Positions 51,425-61,224 of a stretch of 64,000 nt of DNA are shown one piece after another; positions within the stretch are counted from its first letter, which is position 1, and the number at the start of each line of letters is the position of its first letter. The notes under the pieces are model-generated. The model was not told where the DNA came from, searched no databases, and worked only from the letters and a program-made list of their open reading frames with translations. The translations under genes were made by a program, and so were the position numbers. The DNA is from Williamsia faeni (GTDB lineage: Bacteria; Actinomycetota; Actinomycetes; Mycobacteriales; Mycobacteriaceae): assembly GCA_003202005.1 (NCBI GenBank), contig QJJF01000002.1, positions 62,001 through 126,000 on the forward strand. Direction: 5' to 3'.

Positions 51425-51574
51425 CCACCTCCAGAAATTGGTACCGAATGCACCCTACAAACGCCTGATCATCACCGGTTTGTGACGTGCATCACCAACT
51501 ATTGTCTTCGGCAACGGTATGCGCTGCGTCCCCCGACGATTCGGTGGCCGCGCGCAGGCGTGACAATGAGGCCT

Positions 51575-52123
51575 ATGACCCGCATCATCGCCGGCTCTGC
51601 CCGCGGCCGACGTCTGGCAGTCCCGGCCGCCGGCACCCGTCCGACAACGGATCAGGTACGTGAGTCGGTTTTCAACATCTTGACCAATCGGATCGACTTC
51701 TCCGGACTGGTGGTTTTCGATCTGTTCGCCGGATCGGGTGCTCTGGGCCTCGAGGCTCTCTCGCGCGGTGCCGGGTCGGCGATCCTCGTCGAATCCGACG
51801 CCAAGGCTGCGAAGGTCATCGGCGGCAACATCACGTCGTCGGGACTGTCCGGCGCGCGGCTCGTGCGCCGTCGTGTTGCCGACTACTTACGCGGAGGTGC
51901 TCCGGTGGCCGACCTCGTGTTTGCCGATCCTCCCTATGACCTGCCCGGCGAACAGGTCGACGAGATGCTCACGTTGTTGTCCGGCGGAGCGTTGGCCCCG
52001 GGAGGGATGGTGGTACTCGAGCGGTCGGTGCGCAGCGCCGCCACCGGGTGGCCGGATGCTTTCGGGGAGCCGGAGATCCGCAAGTACGGCGAGACGCGGG
52101 TTGAAATGGCCGAACTCGGCTGA
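51575..52123 (+). CDS. rsmD: 16S rRNA (guanine966-N2)-methyltransferase
   Basis: A 182-residue methyltransferase beginning MTRIIAGSARGRRL. The SAM-binding loop is VFDLFAGSGALGLEALSRG near residue 48 and the catalytic motif is FADPPYD near 116. It methylates G966 of 16S rRNA in the 30S subunit. The start at 51575 matches homology; in-frame codons at 51560 and 51566 are alternatives. coaD begins 34 bp after its stop, a pair conserved in many bacteria. Confidence 0.93.
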   Translation: MTRIIAGSARGRRLAVPAAGTRPTTDQVRESVFNILTNRIDFSGLVVFDLFAGSGALGLEALSRGAGSAILVESDAKAAKVIGGNITSSGLSGARLVRRRVADYLRGGAPVADLVFADPPYDLPGEQVDEMLTLLSGGALAPGGMVVLERSVRSAATGWPDAFGEPEIRKYGETRVEMAELG

Positions 52124-52157
52124 ACAGTCTGACGTCGGCTGCTGATAACTTGCTCTC

Positions 52158-52640
52158 ATGTCGGGAGCCGTTTGCCCAGGATCGTTCGACCCGGTCACGT
52201 CGGGGCATCTTTATGTCTTCGAGCGTGCCGCGGCCCGATTCGACGAGTTGATCATCACTGTGACGATCAACCCCAACAAGCAGGGGATGTTCACCGTTGA
52301 TGAACGTCTCGAACTTCTGCGCAAAGTGACCGCGCACCTGCCGAACGTCCGAATCGACAGCTGGCAGGGCCTGCTGGTCGACTACGTGCGTGACCAGGGG
52401 TTCGACACCATCGTGAAGGGCCTGCGAGGTTCGGCGGACTTCGAATACGAACTGCCGATGGCGCAGATGAACCGTGACCTCACCGGTGTCGAGACGATAT
52501 TCATGCTCACCGACCCCCGTCTGGCGCATGTGTCGAGTTCTCTGGTGAAGGAAGTCGCGAAACTCGGGGGACCCGTTGGCGACTTTTTGCCATCCGTAGT
52601 GCACGAACAGCTACTTGCGAAGTTGTCATCGGGCAACTGA
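52158..52640 (+). CDS. coaD: Phosphopantetheine adenylyltransferase
   Basis: A 160-residue nucleotidyltransferase. GSFDPVTSGHLYVFERAA near residue 8 holds the adenylate-binding His pair, GLRGSADFEYE follows, and VSSSLVKEVA closes the active site. It makes dephospho-CoA from phosphopantetheine and ATP. Start ATG 52158. Confidence 0.97.
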   Translation: MSGAVCPGSFDPVTSGHLYVFERAAARFDELIITVTINPNKQGMFTVDERLELLRKVTAHLPNVRIDSWQGLLVDYVRDQGFDTIVKGLRGSADFEYELPMAQMNRDLTGVETIFMLTDPRLAHVSSSLVKEVAKLGGPVGDFLPSVVHEQLLAKLSSGN

Positions 52641-52797
52641 GCGGCCGGTTTCGTAACCCTTTTTGCTGTCTACCCAGGTTTCGGCCTGGAAATCGGCCTA
52701 CCGTAGAACTCGACACACCGGCCTGGGTTGCGTCGTCACAGCCGCAACATTGGGCACACTAGTCACAGAAATAACACCAACCACAGATCGCAACACG

Positions 52798-52848
52798 ATG
52801 AGCACATGCCAACCGGGCACGACCATCAAGGTTTGCGGCGAGGAGTGA
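52798..52848 (+). CDS. Possible 16-residue upstream ORF before sepIVA
   Basis: ATG 52798 to TGA 52848 encodes MSTCQPGTTIKVCGEE, ending 7 nt before the sepIVA GTG, with GAGGAG at its end acting also as part of the sepIVA ribosome-binding region. It has two cysteines in 16 residues. A longer in-frame version to 52663 is less likely. Whether it is translated is unknown; it could regulate sepIVA by coupling or attenuation. Confidence 0.35.
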   Translation: MSTCQPGTTIKVCGEE

Positions 52849-52855
52849 GGTAGCT

Positions 52856-53629
52856 GTGTACCGGGTATTCGAAGCGCTGGACGAGTTGGGTGCGATCGTC
52901 GAAGAAGCACGCAGTGTTCCGATGACTGCGGGTTGCGTTGTTCCTCGGGGCGACGTGTTGGAACTGCTGGACGACGTCAAGGACGCGATCCCCGGCGACC
53001 TGGACGACGCGCAAGATGTGCTCGACCAGCGCGACAAACTGCTGGGAGATGCGCGTCTGCACGCCGACACCATGGTCGGGGAGGCCACCGCGGAAGCGGA
53101 TTCGTCGCTGGCCCATGCCCGCGCGGAGGCCGACCGGATCCTGGCCGAGGCGAAATCTCACGCCGACCGCATGGTTGCCGAAGCGCAGTCGCATTCCGGC
53201 CAATTGCTGGCCGACGCCACCGCAGAGGCAGAACGTCTGGCCGCCACCGCGAGCCGGGAGTACGAATCGGTGACCGGACGTGCGCATTCCGAAGCGGAGC
53301 GGATGATCGAATCCGGCAACGCAAACTACGAACGTTCAGTAGCCGAAGGTATTGCCGAACAGCAGCGACTGGTGTCGGAGACCGAGGTTGTCCAGGCCGC
53401 GCGCTCCGAGTCCGAGCGGATCATCGACGCGGCGCATGCCGAGTCCGACCGTCTGCGCGGCGAATGCGACGTCTACGTCGACAACAAGCTCGCCGGGTTC
53501 GAGGAATTGCTGACCGGCACCATCCGTTCGGTCAATCGTGGTCGCCAGCAACTGCGTACAGGTGCCGGCGTGCATGACTACGCCGAGCATGTCCGTCGGG
53601 CCGACTTCGGTACCGGGATGGCTGTCTGA
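52856..53629 (+). CDS. sepIVA: SepIVA-like DivIVA-domain septation protein
   Basis: A 257-residue, mostly helical coiled-coil protein. It starts MYRVFEALDELGAIVEEAR and contains long Ala/Glu/Arg heptads (residues about 50-220), with repeated AEADR/HSEAER-type segments. It matches Rv2927c/MSMEG_2416 (SepIVA), which localises to the septum and intracellular membrane domain in mycobacteria and is essential there. Start GTG 52856. The gene order sepIVA, YceD, rnc, mutM matches M. tuberculosis from memory. Confidence 0.87.
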   Translation: MYRVFEALDELGAIVEEARSVPMTAGCVVPRGDVLELLDDVKDAIPGDLDDAQDVLDQRDKLLGDARLHADTMVGEATAEADSSLAHARAEADRILAEAKSHADRMVAEAQSHSGQLLADATAEAERLAATASREYESVTGRAHSEAERMIESGNANYERSVAEGIAEQQRLVSETEVVQAARSESERIIDAAHAESDRLRGECDVYVDNKLAGFEELLTGTIRSVNRGRQQLRTGAGVHDYAEHVRRADFGTGMAV

Positions 53630-53710
53630 AGCACCCCACGGACCGGACGTGGATCCGGGCCCGCGTCGTGATTGTCGAATGGGGTGCTCCGGGGCGTATC
53701 GTGGTTGCTT

Positions 53711-54298
53711 GTGTCACAGCGCGAAGGCAGTTCAACACGTCAGAATCGTCCCGTAGACGGCCCGTTCACCCTGGACATCCGCAGTCTGGGTAGGCGAGCC
53801 GGTTCTATGAAGGAGGTTCATCGGGCAATCACCGATGGGCCCCGGATCGGCCTGGACATGATCGCCATTCCGGCGGGCAGTGACGTGGATCTCGACCTCC
53901 GACTGGAAGCCGTCTCCGAAGGGGTTCTGGTCACCGGCTGTGTGAGCGGCGAGACCGAAGGTCAATGTGTCCGTTGCCTGGAGCCCGTGTCGGGTACCGC
54001 GAGCGTCTACCTGACCGAGCTGTTCGCCTACCCGGACAGCGCGACCGACGAGACGACCGACGCCGACGAGATGCATCGCATCGTCGACGACAAGATCGAT
54101 CTGGAACAGGCGATCATCGACGCGGTTGCACTCGATCTGCCGCATACGCCGTTGTGCAGCGACGACTGCCAGGGCCTGTGCCCCGAATGCGGTGTGCGGC
54201 TCGCGGTGGCCGAAGCCGGTCACCACCACGACAAGATCGACCCGCGGTGGGCCGGCCTGGCATCGAAGTTTGCCGAGGAACCAGAGTCGAAACCGTGA
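53711..54298 (+). CDS. YceD/DUF177 family protein
   Basis: The protein is 195 residues from GTG 53711. It contains CVRCLEPV near residue 90, an acidic middle, and [14 protein letters not shown], a cysteine-rich zinc-like motif, then [10 protein letters not shown], typical of YceD. YceD proteins are linked to 23S rRNA and 50S assembly and usually precede rpmF; here it precedes rnc, as in mycobacteria. The start at GTG 53711 is preferred to the longer in-frame form. The stop overlaps rnc (GTGA). Confidence 0.88.
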   Translation: MSQREGSSTRQNRPVDGPFTLDIRSLGRRAGSMKEVHRAITDGPRIGLDMIAIPAGSDVDLDLRLEAVSEGVLVTGCVSGETEGQCVRCLEPVSGTASVYLTELFAYPDSATDETTDADEMHRIVDDKIDLEQAIIDAVALDLPHTPLCSDDCQGLCPECGVRLAVAEAGHHHDKIDPRWAGLASKFAEEPESKP

Positions 54299-55029
54299 CA
54301 GAGACCGTCGGATCCGGTGTGAATGCTCAGACTGATCACGGTGATCTGCTGGCCGCCATCAATGTGGTGTTGTCCGACGAGATGTTGGAACTGGCCCTGA
54401 CACATCGTTCCTACGCGTACGAACACGGCCGGCTCCCCACCAATGAGCGCCTCGAGTTCCTCGGAGACTCGGTGCTCGGTGTTGTTGTCACAGAGCACCT
54501 TTACCGCACCCATCCCGATCGCGCCGAAGGCGAACTCGCCAAGATCCGCGCGAGTGTGGTCAACATGCACGCACTGGCCGACGTCGCCCGCGGTCTGGGC
54601 CCCGGTGGCCTGGGCGCGCACCTTCGTCTCGGCAAAGGCGAAGAGATGACCGGTGGCCGCGACAAGGCGAGCATCCTGGCCGATGGCATGGAAGCGCTGA
54701 TCGGTGCCGTCCACCTCGAACTCGGCCTCGAAACCGCCCGCACCACGGTTCTGGCGCTCTTCTCGTCCGCTCTGAACCGGTCGGCAGCGCTCGGCGCCGG
54801 CCTCGACTGGAAGACGTCCCTGCAGGAGCTCACAGCCGAAAAAGGCCTGGGCGTACCGGCTTATCAGATCACCTCCACCGGACCGGATCACTGCAAAGAG
54901 TTCACCGCGACGGTTCTGGTCGGCGGCGACGCGATGGGTTCCGGAGTCGGAAAGACCAAGAAAGAGGCCGAACAACTGGCCGCATCGACTGCCTGGAAGG
55001 CGATCTCCGGGACTGGAGACGATGCCTGA
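54295..55029 (+). CDS. rnc: Ribonuclease III
   Basis: The protein is 244 residues from GTG 54295. The catalytic signature is [13 protein letters not shown] near residue 47, a second metal-binding acidic stretch is [10 protein letters not shown] near 125, and a double-stranded RNA-binding domain occupies about 165-235. It cuts double-stranded RNA during rRNA processing. It overlaps YceD upstream and mutM downstream by 4 and 8 bp, so the three are coupled. Confidence 0.96.
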   Translation: MTETVGSGVNAQTDHGDLLAAINVVLSDEMLELALTHRSYAYEHGRLPTNERLEFLGDSVLGVVVTEHLYRTHPDRAEGELAKIRASVVNMHALADVARGLGPGGLGAHLRLGKGEEMTGGRDKASILADGMEALIGAVHLELGLETARTTVLALFSSALNRSAALGAGLDWKTSLQELTAEKGLGVPAYQITSTGPDHCKEFTATVLVGGDAMGSGVGKTKKEAEQLAASTAWKAISGTGDDA

Positions 55030-55897
55030 ACTGCCCGAGGTCGAGGTGGTACGCCGCGGCCTGGCCGATCATGTTGTCGGTCGCCGGATCACGGCGGTCG
55101 AAGTCTTGCACCCGCGGGCGGTCCGCCGGCATCTCGGGGGCGCGCTCGACCTGATCGGAATGCTCGCCGGCGCGACCGTCACCGACGCCCGCCGGCGCGG
55201 CAAATACCTTTGGCTGGAGGCTGATCCACTCGGCGGAGCCGATCCACTGGCGATTGTCGTCCACCTCGGGATGAGTGGACAGATGCTGGTTCAGCAGGCG
55301 GGGGCCGCCGACGAAATCCACCTGCGGATCCGGGTGACACTCGACGACGGAACCGAGCTGCGTTTCGTCGATCAACGCACATTCGGCGGCTGGATGGTCG
55401 ACGATCTCGTCGCATCCCCGACCATCGGTGATCTGGGACCGGCCTCGATCGCGCACATCGCGCCGGATCCCTTTGCACCGGAATATGATCCGGATGCCGT
55501 GGTCCGGGTTCTCAAACGCAAACACACCGAGATCAAACGGGCGATACTCGATCAGACCGTCGTCTCGGGTATCGGCAACATCTATGCCGATGAAGCGCTG
55601 TGGCGCAGCAGAGTTCACGGCCTGCGACTGACGGACAAGCTCACCGCCAAGGCTTTGCGCTCGGTGCTGGACAATGCCGCCGAGGTGATGGCTCAGGCAC
55701 TCGAGCAGGGCGGGACGTCATTTGATGCGTTGTACGTCAACGTCAACGGTCAGTCCGGCTACTTCGAACGTTCGCTGAACGCCTATGGCCGCGAAGGCGA
55801 ACCCTGCCGTCGCTGTGGCGCAATCATGCGTCGCGAACAATTCATGAACCGCAGCTCGTTCAGTTGCCCACGCTGCCAGATCCGCCCCCGAGCCTAG
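55022..55897 (+). CDS. mutM: Formamidopyrimidine-DNA glycosylase
   Basis: A 291-residue Fpg starting [14 protein letters not shown], so Pro2 and Glu3 form the catalytic N-terminus. It has RRGKYLW with the essential Lys, [21 protein letters not shown] (helix-two-turn-helix), and the zinc finger CRRCG...CPRCQ. It removes 8-oxoguanine and cuts the abasic site. It overlaps the rnc stop by 8 bp. Confidence 0.97.
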   Translation: MPELPEVEVVRRGLADHVVGRRITAVEVLHPRAVRRHLGGALDLIGMLAGATVTDARRRGKYLWLEADPLGGADPLAIVVHLGMSGQMLVQQAGAADEIHLRIRVTLDDGTELRFVDQRTFGGWMVDDLVASPTIGDLGPASIAHIAPDPFAPEYDPDAVVRVLKRKHTEIKRAILDQTVVSGIGNIYADEALWRSRVHGLRLTDKLTAKALRSVLDNAAEVMAQALEQGGTSFDALYVNVNGQSGYFERSLNAYGREGEPCRRCGAIMRREQFMNRSSFSCPRCQIRPRA

Positions 55898-55971
55898 CTG
55901 CCGCCCACACCGTCGACCGTGCCCTTACGACCGTCGAGCGAGCCAAAGTTGCCGCTCCACCGGGTGAGAAA

Positions 55972-56034
55972 GGCCCGCTCGGTGGTGATATCGGCCCGCT
56001 CGGCGGGGGTGTGGGCCCGCTCGCGGGGGGTGTG
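55972..56034 (+). repeat. Three 21-bp tandem repeats
   Basis: Units at 55972-55992, 55993-56013 and 56014-56034 all begin GGCCCGCTCG and vary in the second half. They lie in the 177-bp gap between mutM and the nitroreductase gene. Because 21 is a multiple of 3, each forward frame reads as a seven-residue repeat, but no convincing gene covers them. Confidence 0.85.
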
Positions 56035-56074
56035 GTGTTCCGGTGCGAGACCGTGGGGCGGCATGATCGGTGTC

Positions 56075-56719
56075 ATGACCCTCGACCTGACACCGGACGA
56101 ATTGCTCACCACCACCAGGACCGTGCGGAAACGCCTCGACATGACGCGGCCCGTCCCGCTGGATGTGATCAAGGAATGTCTGGAGGTCGCGCTGCAGGCT
56201 CCGTCGGGTTCGAACCGTCAGGGATGGCAGTGGCTGGTGATCACCGATCCGGAGATCCGGGCCACCCTCGGACGCATCTACGGCGAACTCGTGGACGACT
56301 ACCTCGCCTCGAATCAGTCTGCGGCCAAACTCTTTGCCGACGACCCCGACCGGGCACCTGTGCAACAGCGGATCGGCGGCAGTGTTGCGTGGCTCGGAGA
56401 GCACATGGGGGAAGCGCCGGTCCTGCTGATTCCCTGCATCAAGGCCGGAAATACCCTGCCGGCCGGTAACCAGGCGGGACTGTGGGGATCATTGTTGCCG
56501 GCGGTGTGGAGTTTTGCGCTGGCAGCGCGTGCCCGCGGCCTCGGAACTGCCTGGACCACACTGCATTTGCAGCGCGAGGCCGAGATCGCCGACTTGCTGG
56601 CGATACCGGCCGGGTACCACCAGGGCGCATTGATTCCGACGGCCTACTTCACCGGCGAGACGTTCAAGCCGGCACCGCGTGAACCGCTCGAGAACGTCTT
56701 GCACATCGATCGTTGGTGA
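56075..56719 (+). CDS. Nitroreductase-family flavoprotein
   Basis: The protein is 214 residues from ATG 56075 (ATG 56063 is a close alternative). It has RTVRKRLDMTRPV near the start, then ALQAPSGSNRQGWQW, the FMN-binding loop of the nitroreductase fold, and GLGTAWTTLHL near 160. It is likely an NAD(P)H-dependent reductase of nitro or quinone compounds or related substrates; the natural substrate is unknown. It interrupts the mutM-osmC neighbourhood known from M. tuberculosis and is bracketed by two kinds of short tandem repeats. Confidence 0.86.
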   Translation: MTLDLTPDELLTTTRTVRKRLDMTRPVPLDVIKECLEVALQAPSGSNRQGWQWLVITDPEIRATLGRIYGELVDDYLASNQSAAKLFADDPDRAPVQQRIGGSVAWLGEHMGEAPVLLIPCIKAGNTLPAGNQAGLWGSLLPAVWSFALAARARGLGTAWTTLHLQREAEIADLLAIPAGYHQGALIPTAYFTGETFKPAPREPLENVLHIDRW

Positions 56720-56727
56720 AATCGCTG

Positions 56728-56795
56728 GCAATTGTGGGCGACCCGCCCGTGCAATTGTGGGCGACCCGCCCGTGGAATTGTGGCTCACCGGCGGG
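56728..56795 (+). repeat. 23-bp tandem direct repeats with a degenerate third copy
   Basis: Two identical 23-bp units (56728-56750 and 56751-56773) start GCAATTGTGG and each holds the small hairpin GGGCG-ACC-CGCCC. A third, degenerate copy (GGAATTGTGG...) starts at 56774. The array fills most of the gap between the nitroreductase and osmC genes. Confidence 0.9.
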
Positions 56796-56809
56796 TGTTG
56801 AATATCGGC

Positions 56810-57256
56810 ATGACCGTAACCGAACAAAGTCAGTCTGCCGCGCCCGCGACCACCGAGTTGTGGGTGGAGCGCACCGGAACCCGTCGGTACACCGGCCAGA
56901 GCAGCCGCGGTGCCGAAGTTCTGATCGGCTCGGAGGACGTCGAGGGGGTGTTCACGCCGGGTGAACTGCTGAAGATCGCGTTGGCGGCCTGTACCGGAAT
57001 GAGTTCCGACAGGCCACTTTCCCGTCGCCTCGGCGATGATTACGACGCCACGATCAAGGTGAGTGGCGCTGCGGACCGCGACAACGAGCTTTATCCGCAA
57101 CTCAACGAGGTGCTCGAGGTCGACCTGTCCGAACTCGATCCCGAAGCAGCCCAGCGGTTGCTCGTGGTCGTCGAGCGGGCCGTCGATGCCGTGTGCACCG
57201 TCGGCCGCACCCTCAAGGCGGGCACCAAGGTCGGTTTGTCGATCGAGACGGAATAG
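56810..57256 (+). CDS. OsmC family peroxiredoxin-like protein
   Basis: The protein is 148 residues from ATG 56810. Two cysteines lie where OsmC/Ohr proteins have their redox pair: ALAACTGMSSDRPL and VDAVCTVGRTL. Members reduce organic hydroperoxides with a dithiol partner. It matches Rv2923c in position. acyP starts 3 bp after its stop, so they form one unit. Confidence 0.87.
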   Translation: MTVTEQSQSAAPATTELWVERTGTRRYTGQSSRGAEVLIGSEDVEGVFTPGELLKIALAACTGMSSDRPLSRRLGDDYDATIKVSGAADRDNELYPQLNEVLEVDLSELDPEAAQRLLVVVERAVDAVCTVGRTLKAGTKVGLSIETE

Positions 57257-57259
57257 GTC

Positions 57260-57568
57260 ATGACGGACCAGGGACCGCAGGAGAGAACCGGATCAGACGT
57301 GGTCCGGATGCGTGCCTGGGTACACGGTTACGTGCAGGGTGTCGGATTTCGGTGGTGGACCAGGGCCCGGGCACTCGAACTGGGTCTTGTGGGGTCCGCC
57401 GCCAACCAGCGCGACGGTCGCGTGCTGATCACCGCGGAAGGGGAGCGGACAGCATGCCAGGCGCTCCTCGACCAGATCGACGCAGGCAAGAGCCCCGGCC
57501 AGGTCGACACCGTGGTCACCGATTGGGAACCTCCACGGGGCGACCTCACCGGATTTGTCGAGCGCTGA
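57260..57568 (+). CDS. acyP: Acylphosphatase
   Basis: A 102-residue acylphosphatase with the active-site loop GYVQGVGFRWW (catalytic Arg) near residues 23-33 and SAANQRDGRV with the catalytic Asn near 49. It hydrolyses acyl phosphates. It starts 3 bp after osmC and precedes smc by 17 bp, as in mycobacteria. Confidence 0.94.
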   Translation: MTDQGPQERTGSDVVRMRAWVHGYVQGVGFRWWTRARALELGLVGSAANQRDGRVLITAEGERTACQALLDQIDAGKSPGQVDTVVTDWEPPRGDLTGFVER

Positions 57569-57585
57569 AGGTACTCTGAAGCGCT

Positions 57586-60500
57586 GTGCACCTCAAGAGC
57601 TTGACACTGAAGGGATTCAAGTCCTTCGCGTCGGCAACCACCCTGCGTTTCGAACCAGGTATCACCTGCGTGGTCGGTCCCAACGGGTCCGGCAAATCAA
57701 ACGTGGTCGATGCCCTGACCTGGGTGATGGGTGAGCAGGGCGCCAAAGCGTTGCGTGGCGGAAAGATGGAAGACGTCATCTTTGCCGGTACCTCGGGGCG
57801 CGCCGCCCTGGGCCGGGCCGAGGTGACACTGACGATCGACAACTCCGACGGTGCCCTGCCCATCGACTATTCCGAGGTGTCGGTGACACGCCGGATGTTC
57901 CGTGACGGCGCCGGTGAATACGAGATCAACGGCAGTTCCTGCCGGTTGATGGACGTACAGGAATTGCTCAGTGACTCCGGCATCGGCCGCGAGATGCACG
58001 TCATAGTCGGGCAGGGACGCCTCGCCGCGATCCTCGAATCGCGCCCGGAAGAACGTCGCGCCTTCATCGAAGAGGCGGCCGGTGTCCTCAAACACCGCAA
58101 ACGCAAAGAAAAGGCTGTTCGCAAGCTCGACGCGATGCAGTCGAACCTGTCGCGCCTGGGCGACCTGACCTCAGAGTTGCGACGCCAGCTCAAACCGCTG
58201 GGCCGACAGGCCGAGATCGCCCGTCGTGCCCAGACGGTCCAGGCCGACCTCCGCGACGCCCGGCTCCGGCTCGCAGCCGACGACCTGGTGATCCGGCGCA
58301 GCGAACTCGCCGAGCAACAGACCAGTGAAACCGAACTCCGCCGGCAGCAGGACGAGCTGGCCGAACAGCTCGATGAGCTCTCGACCCAGGTCGATGACAA
58401 CGAGAAGTCGCTGGCGCAGATCGTTCCGGCGGCCACGGAGGCCGGTCAGGCGTGGTTTGCGCTGTCAGCGCTGACCGAGCGGGTCGGGGCGACCTGCCGG
58501 ATCGCTTCCGAGCGCAGCCGATACCTGGCCGAACCGGTTCGGGCCGATTCCGGTCGCGATCCCGACCAGCTCGATCGTCAGGCAGATGCCGCGGCCGCCG
58601 AGGAGGCCGCCCTCACCGACAGCGTCGAAGAGGCCGGCATGCAGCTCGACGGGGCCAAGGAAGCCCTCGCCGAACTCGAGGAAGAGGCCGCGGCGGCCCA
58701 ACGTGCGCATATGGCGGCAGTCCGGGCAGTGGCAGACCGGCGTGAGGGTCTGGCGCGACTCGAAGGACAGGTCGACAATCTCCGCACGAAGGTCGAGACG
58801 ATCGACGCGGAAACGGCCCGACTCGGTGCCGCGATCGAGAATGCGGCAGCCCGTGCCGAGGCGGCCGGTGAGGAGTTCGACGCCGCATCGGCAACCGTCT
58901 CCGAGCTCGATGCCTCCGAGCTCGGGCTCGACGAACATCATGAGCGCAGTGTCGCCGCGCTCAATCAGGCAAACGAGCGGGTTGCAGAACTGCAGGCCGC
59001 CGAACGTGCGGCCGAACAACAGGTCACGTCTCTCAAAGCCCGGATCGATGCCCTGGCGGTCGGCCTGGAGCGCAAGGACGGTGGGGCCTGGTTGCTGGAG
59101 CACCGCTCGTCCGAATTGCTGGGACCGATGTCGTCACTGCTGCGCATCGAGGAGGGTTACGAACCGGCCATAGCGGCAGCGCTGGGACCGGCCGCCGATG
59201 CCGTTGCCACCGCCGACCTACCCACGGCCCGTGCGTCACTGTCGGCGCTGCGGGAGAACGAGGGTGGCCGGGCGTCGGTGCTCATCGGTGGTGTCGAGGC
59301 GGCCGGCCGGGGCACCGCGGTCCTGCCTGCCGGTGCGCGATGGGCGCTCGACGTGGTCTCGGTCCCCGAATCACTGCACGGCGCAATCGAACTCTTGCTG
59401 GGATACACCGTTGTCGCCGACACGGTCGACACCGCCGAGATTGTTGTCGCCGACGCGAAACAGGTTGTACCGCACCTTGGTTCGTTGCGGATCGTGACGC
59501 TCGACGGCGACCTGATCGGCGCCGGCTGGCGCAGTGGCGGCACCGGTGCGCGGCCGTCGACCATCGAGGTCCAATCGGCAATCGACACCGCTCAAAGTGA
59601 TCTGGTGCAGGCGGGGCGTCGAAGCGAAGAGCTGATGGCCGCGCTGTCCGGAGCATTGGCGCAACAGTCCGACTGCCGCGACACCGCGGAACAGGCACTC
59701 GCCGCGCTGCACGAATCGGACGCACAGCTCGGGGCGATCTACGAACAACTCGCCCGCCTGGGCCAGGCCGCCCGTGCGGCGCAAGAAGAATCGGCACGGC
59801 TGGCATCGCAACGCGCCCGCGTCGAGGACAGTCGCACCGAGGCGATCTCGACACTCGCCGCAGCAGAAGAGCGGTTGCACCTGGCCCGCGACGAGAGCTC
59901 CGACCCCGATGGTGGCGGTGACCTGCCTGACGGCGAACGAGACGCGGCGGCGGCCGCGGTCACCGAGGCCAGAGCCGTCGTGATGGAGGCCCGGCTGGTT
60001 CTGCGGAGTTCGGAGGAGCGTTTGGCCTCGGTTCGTGGAAAGGCCGATTCGCTGCGCCGCGCAGCGCGCGCCGAGCGGGAGGCACGGGAACGTGCGGAAC
60101 GCCAGAACAAGGCACGCGCCCATGCGGCCGAGGTTGCCGAGGTTGTCCTGGAATCCGGGAAGCTGATCGCAGCGCGACTGGAAATCGCTGTGGCACAGGC
60201 ACAGTCCTATCGCGATGAACTCGAGCGCGAGCGTGCGACCCGGACCGAACATCTCGACGTGGCCCGGAAGGCGGCCGCCGAGGTCGGTGCGCAACTCACG
60301 TCGCTGAAGGACGCGGTGCACCGTGATGAGGTTGCCAAGGCGCAGGTCTCACTGCGGATCGAGCAGCTCGAAGAGCAGATCATGAACGACTTCGCGATCA
60401 GCCCCGACGACCTCATCGCCGAGTACGGCCCCGACATCGCTTTGCCGCCAACGGAACTGGAGATCGCCGAATACAACCAGGCCAAGGAGCGCGGCGAGAC

Positions 60501-61224
60501 GGTGGTCGCACCGGCACCGATGCCCTACGACCGTGCCACACAGCAGGCCCGCGCCAAGAAGGCGCAAAAAGATCTGAATACCCTCGGCAAGGTGAATCCT
60601 CTTGCGCTGGAAGAGTTTGCCGCACTCGAGGAGCGCTACAACTTCCTGTCCACGCAACTCGAAGACGTGAAGAAGGCCCGGCATGACCTGCTCGACGTGG
60701 TGCAGGATGTCGACAACCGGATCCTGCAGGTCTTCACCGAGGCCTACGCAGACGTCGAGCGCGAGTTCGTCGAAGTGTTCAAGACACTGTTCCCCGGTGG
60801 CGAGGGCCGCCTCGTGCTCACCGATCCGTCGGACATGCTCACCACCGGCATCGATGTGGAGGCACGTCCACCCGGCAAAAAGGTCAAACGTTTGTCGCTG
60901 TTGTCCGGCGGCGAGAAGTCACTGACCGCTGTTGCCATGCTGGTGGCCATCTTCCGGGCCCGACCCTCACCCTTTTACGTGATGGACGAGGTCGAGGCAG
61001 CGCTCGACGACACCAACTTGCGCCGGCTCATCACCCTGTTCGAGCAGCTGCGTGAGAAGTCACAGCTGATTGTCATCACTCACCAGAAGCCGACCATGGA
61101 GGTCGCCGACGCGCTTTATGGCGTCAGCATGCAGGGCGACGGCATCACCACGGTGATCTCGCAGCGGATGCGTGGTCAAGATGTGGGTGCGCCGCCCGCC
61201 GGGGCCGGTCAGCCCGCGACCTGA
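57586..61224 (+). CDS. smc: Chromosome segregation protein SMC
   Basis: A 1212-residue condensin. The N-terminal ATPase half has Walker A GPNGSGKS near 31-38. Coiled coils run from about 170 to 500 and 670 to 1000, flanking a hinge around 510-650. The C-terminal half has the signature [10 protein letters not shown] near 1106 and Walker [13 protein letters not shown] near 1130. It organises and separates chromosomes with ScpA and ScpB. Start GTG 57586. Its last 16 bp overlap the 3' end of egtD on the other strand. Confidence 0.97.
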   Translation: MHLKSLTLKGFKSFASATTLRFEPGITCVVGPNGSGKSNVVDALTWVMGEQGAKALRGGKMEDVIFAGTSGRAALGRAEVTLTIDNSDGALPIDYSEVSVTRRMFRDGAGEYEINGSSCRLMDVQELLSDSGIGREMHVIVGQGRLAAILESRPEERRAFIEEAAGVLKHRKRKEKAVRKLDAMQSNLSRLGDLTSELRRQLKPLGRQAEIARRAQTVQADLRDARLRLAADDLVIRRSELAEQQTSETELRRQQDELAEQLDELSTQVDDNEKSLAQIVPAATEAGQAWFALSALTERVGATCRIASERSRYLAEPVRADSGRDPDQLDRQADAAAAEEAALTDSVEEAGMQLDGAKEALAELEEEAAAAQRAHMAAVRAVADRREGLARLEGQVDNLRTKVETIDAETARLGAAIENAAARAEAAGEEFDAASATVSELDASELGLDEHHERSVAALNQANERVAELQAAERAAEQQVTSLKARIDALAVGLERKDGGAWLLEHRSSELLGPMSSLLRIEEGYEPAIAAALGPAADAVATADLPTARASLSALRENEGGRASVLIGGVEAAGRGTAVLPAGARWALDVVSVPESLHGAIELLLGYTVVADTVDTAEIVVADAKQVVPHLGSLRIVTLDGDLIGAGWRSGGTGARPSTIEVQSAIDTAQSDLVQAGRRSEELMAALSGALAQQSDCRDTAEQALAALHESDAQLGAIYEQLARLGQAARAAQEESARLASQRARVEDSRTEAISTLAAAEERLHLARDESSDPDGGGDLPDGERDAAAAAVTEARAVVMEARLVLRSSEERLASVRGKADSLRRAARAEREARERAERQNKARAHAAEVAEVVLESGKLIAARLEIAVAQAQSYRDELERERATRTEHLDVARKAAAEVGAQLTSLKDAVHRDEVAKAQVSLRIEQLEEQIMNDFAISPDDLIAEYGPDIALPPTELEIAEYNQAKERGETVVAPAPMPYDRATQQARAKKAQKDLNTLGKVNPLALEEFAALEERYNFLSTQLEDVKKARHDLLDVVQDVDNRILQVFTEAYADVEREFVEVFKTLFPGGEGRLVLTDPSDMLTTGIDVEARPPGKKVKRLSLLSGGEKSLTAVAMLVAIFRARPSPFYVMDEVEAALDDTNLRRLITLFEQLREKSQLIVITHQKPTMEVADALYGVSMQGDGITTVISQRMRGQDVGAPPAGAGQPAT

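Noticed and set aside
55972-56795. Possible CRISPR array because of regular repeats near the nitroreductase
   Set aside because: The two repeat types are contiguous tandem units without spacers, differ from each other, and no cas gene is present.
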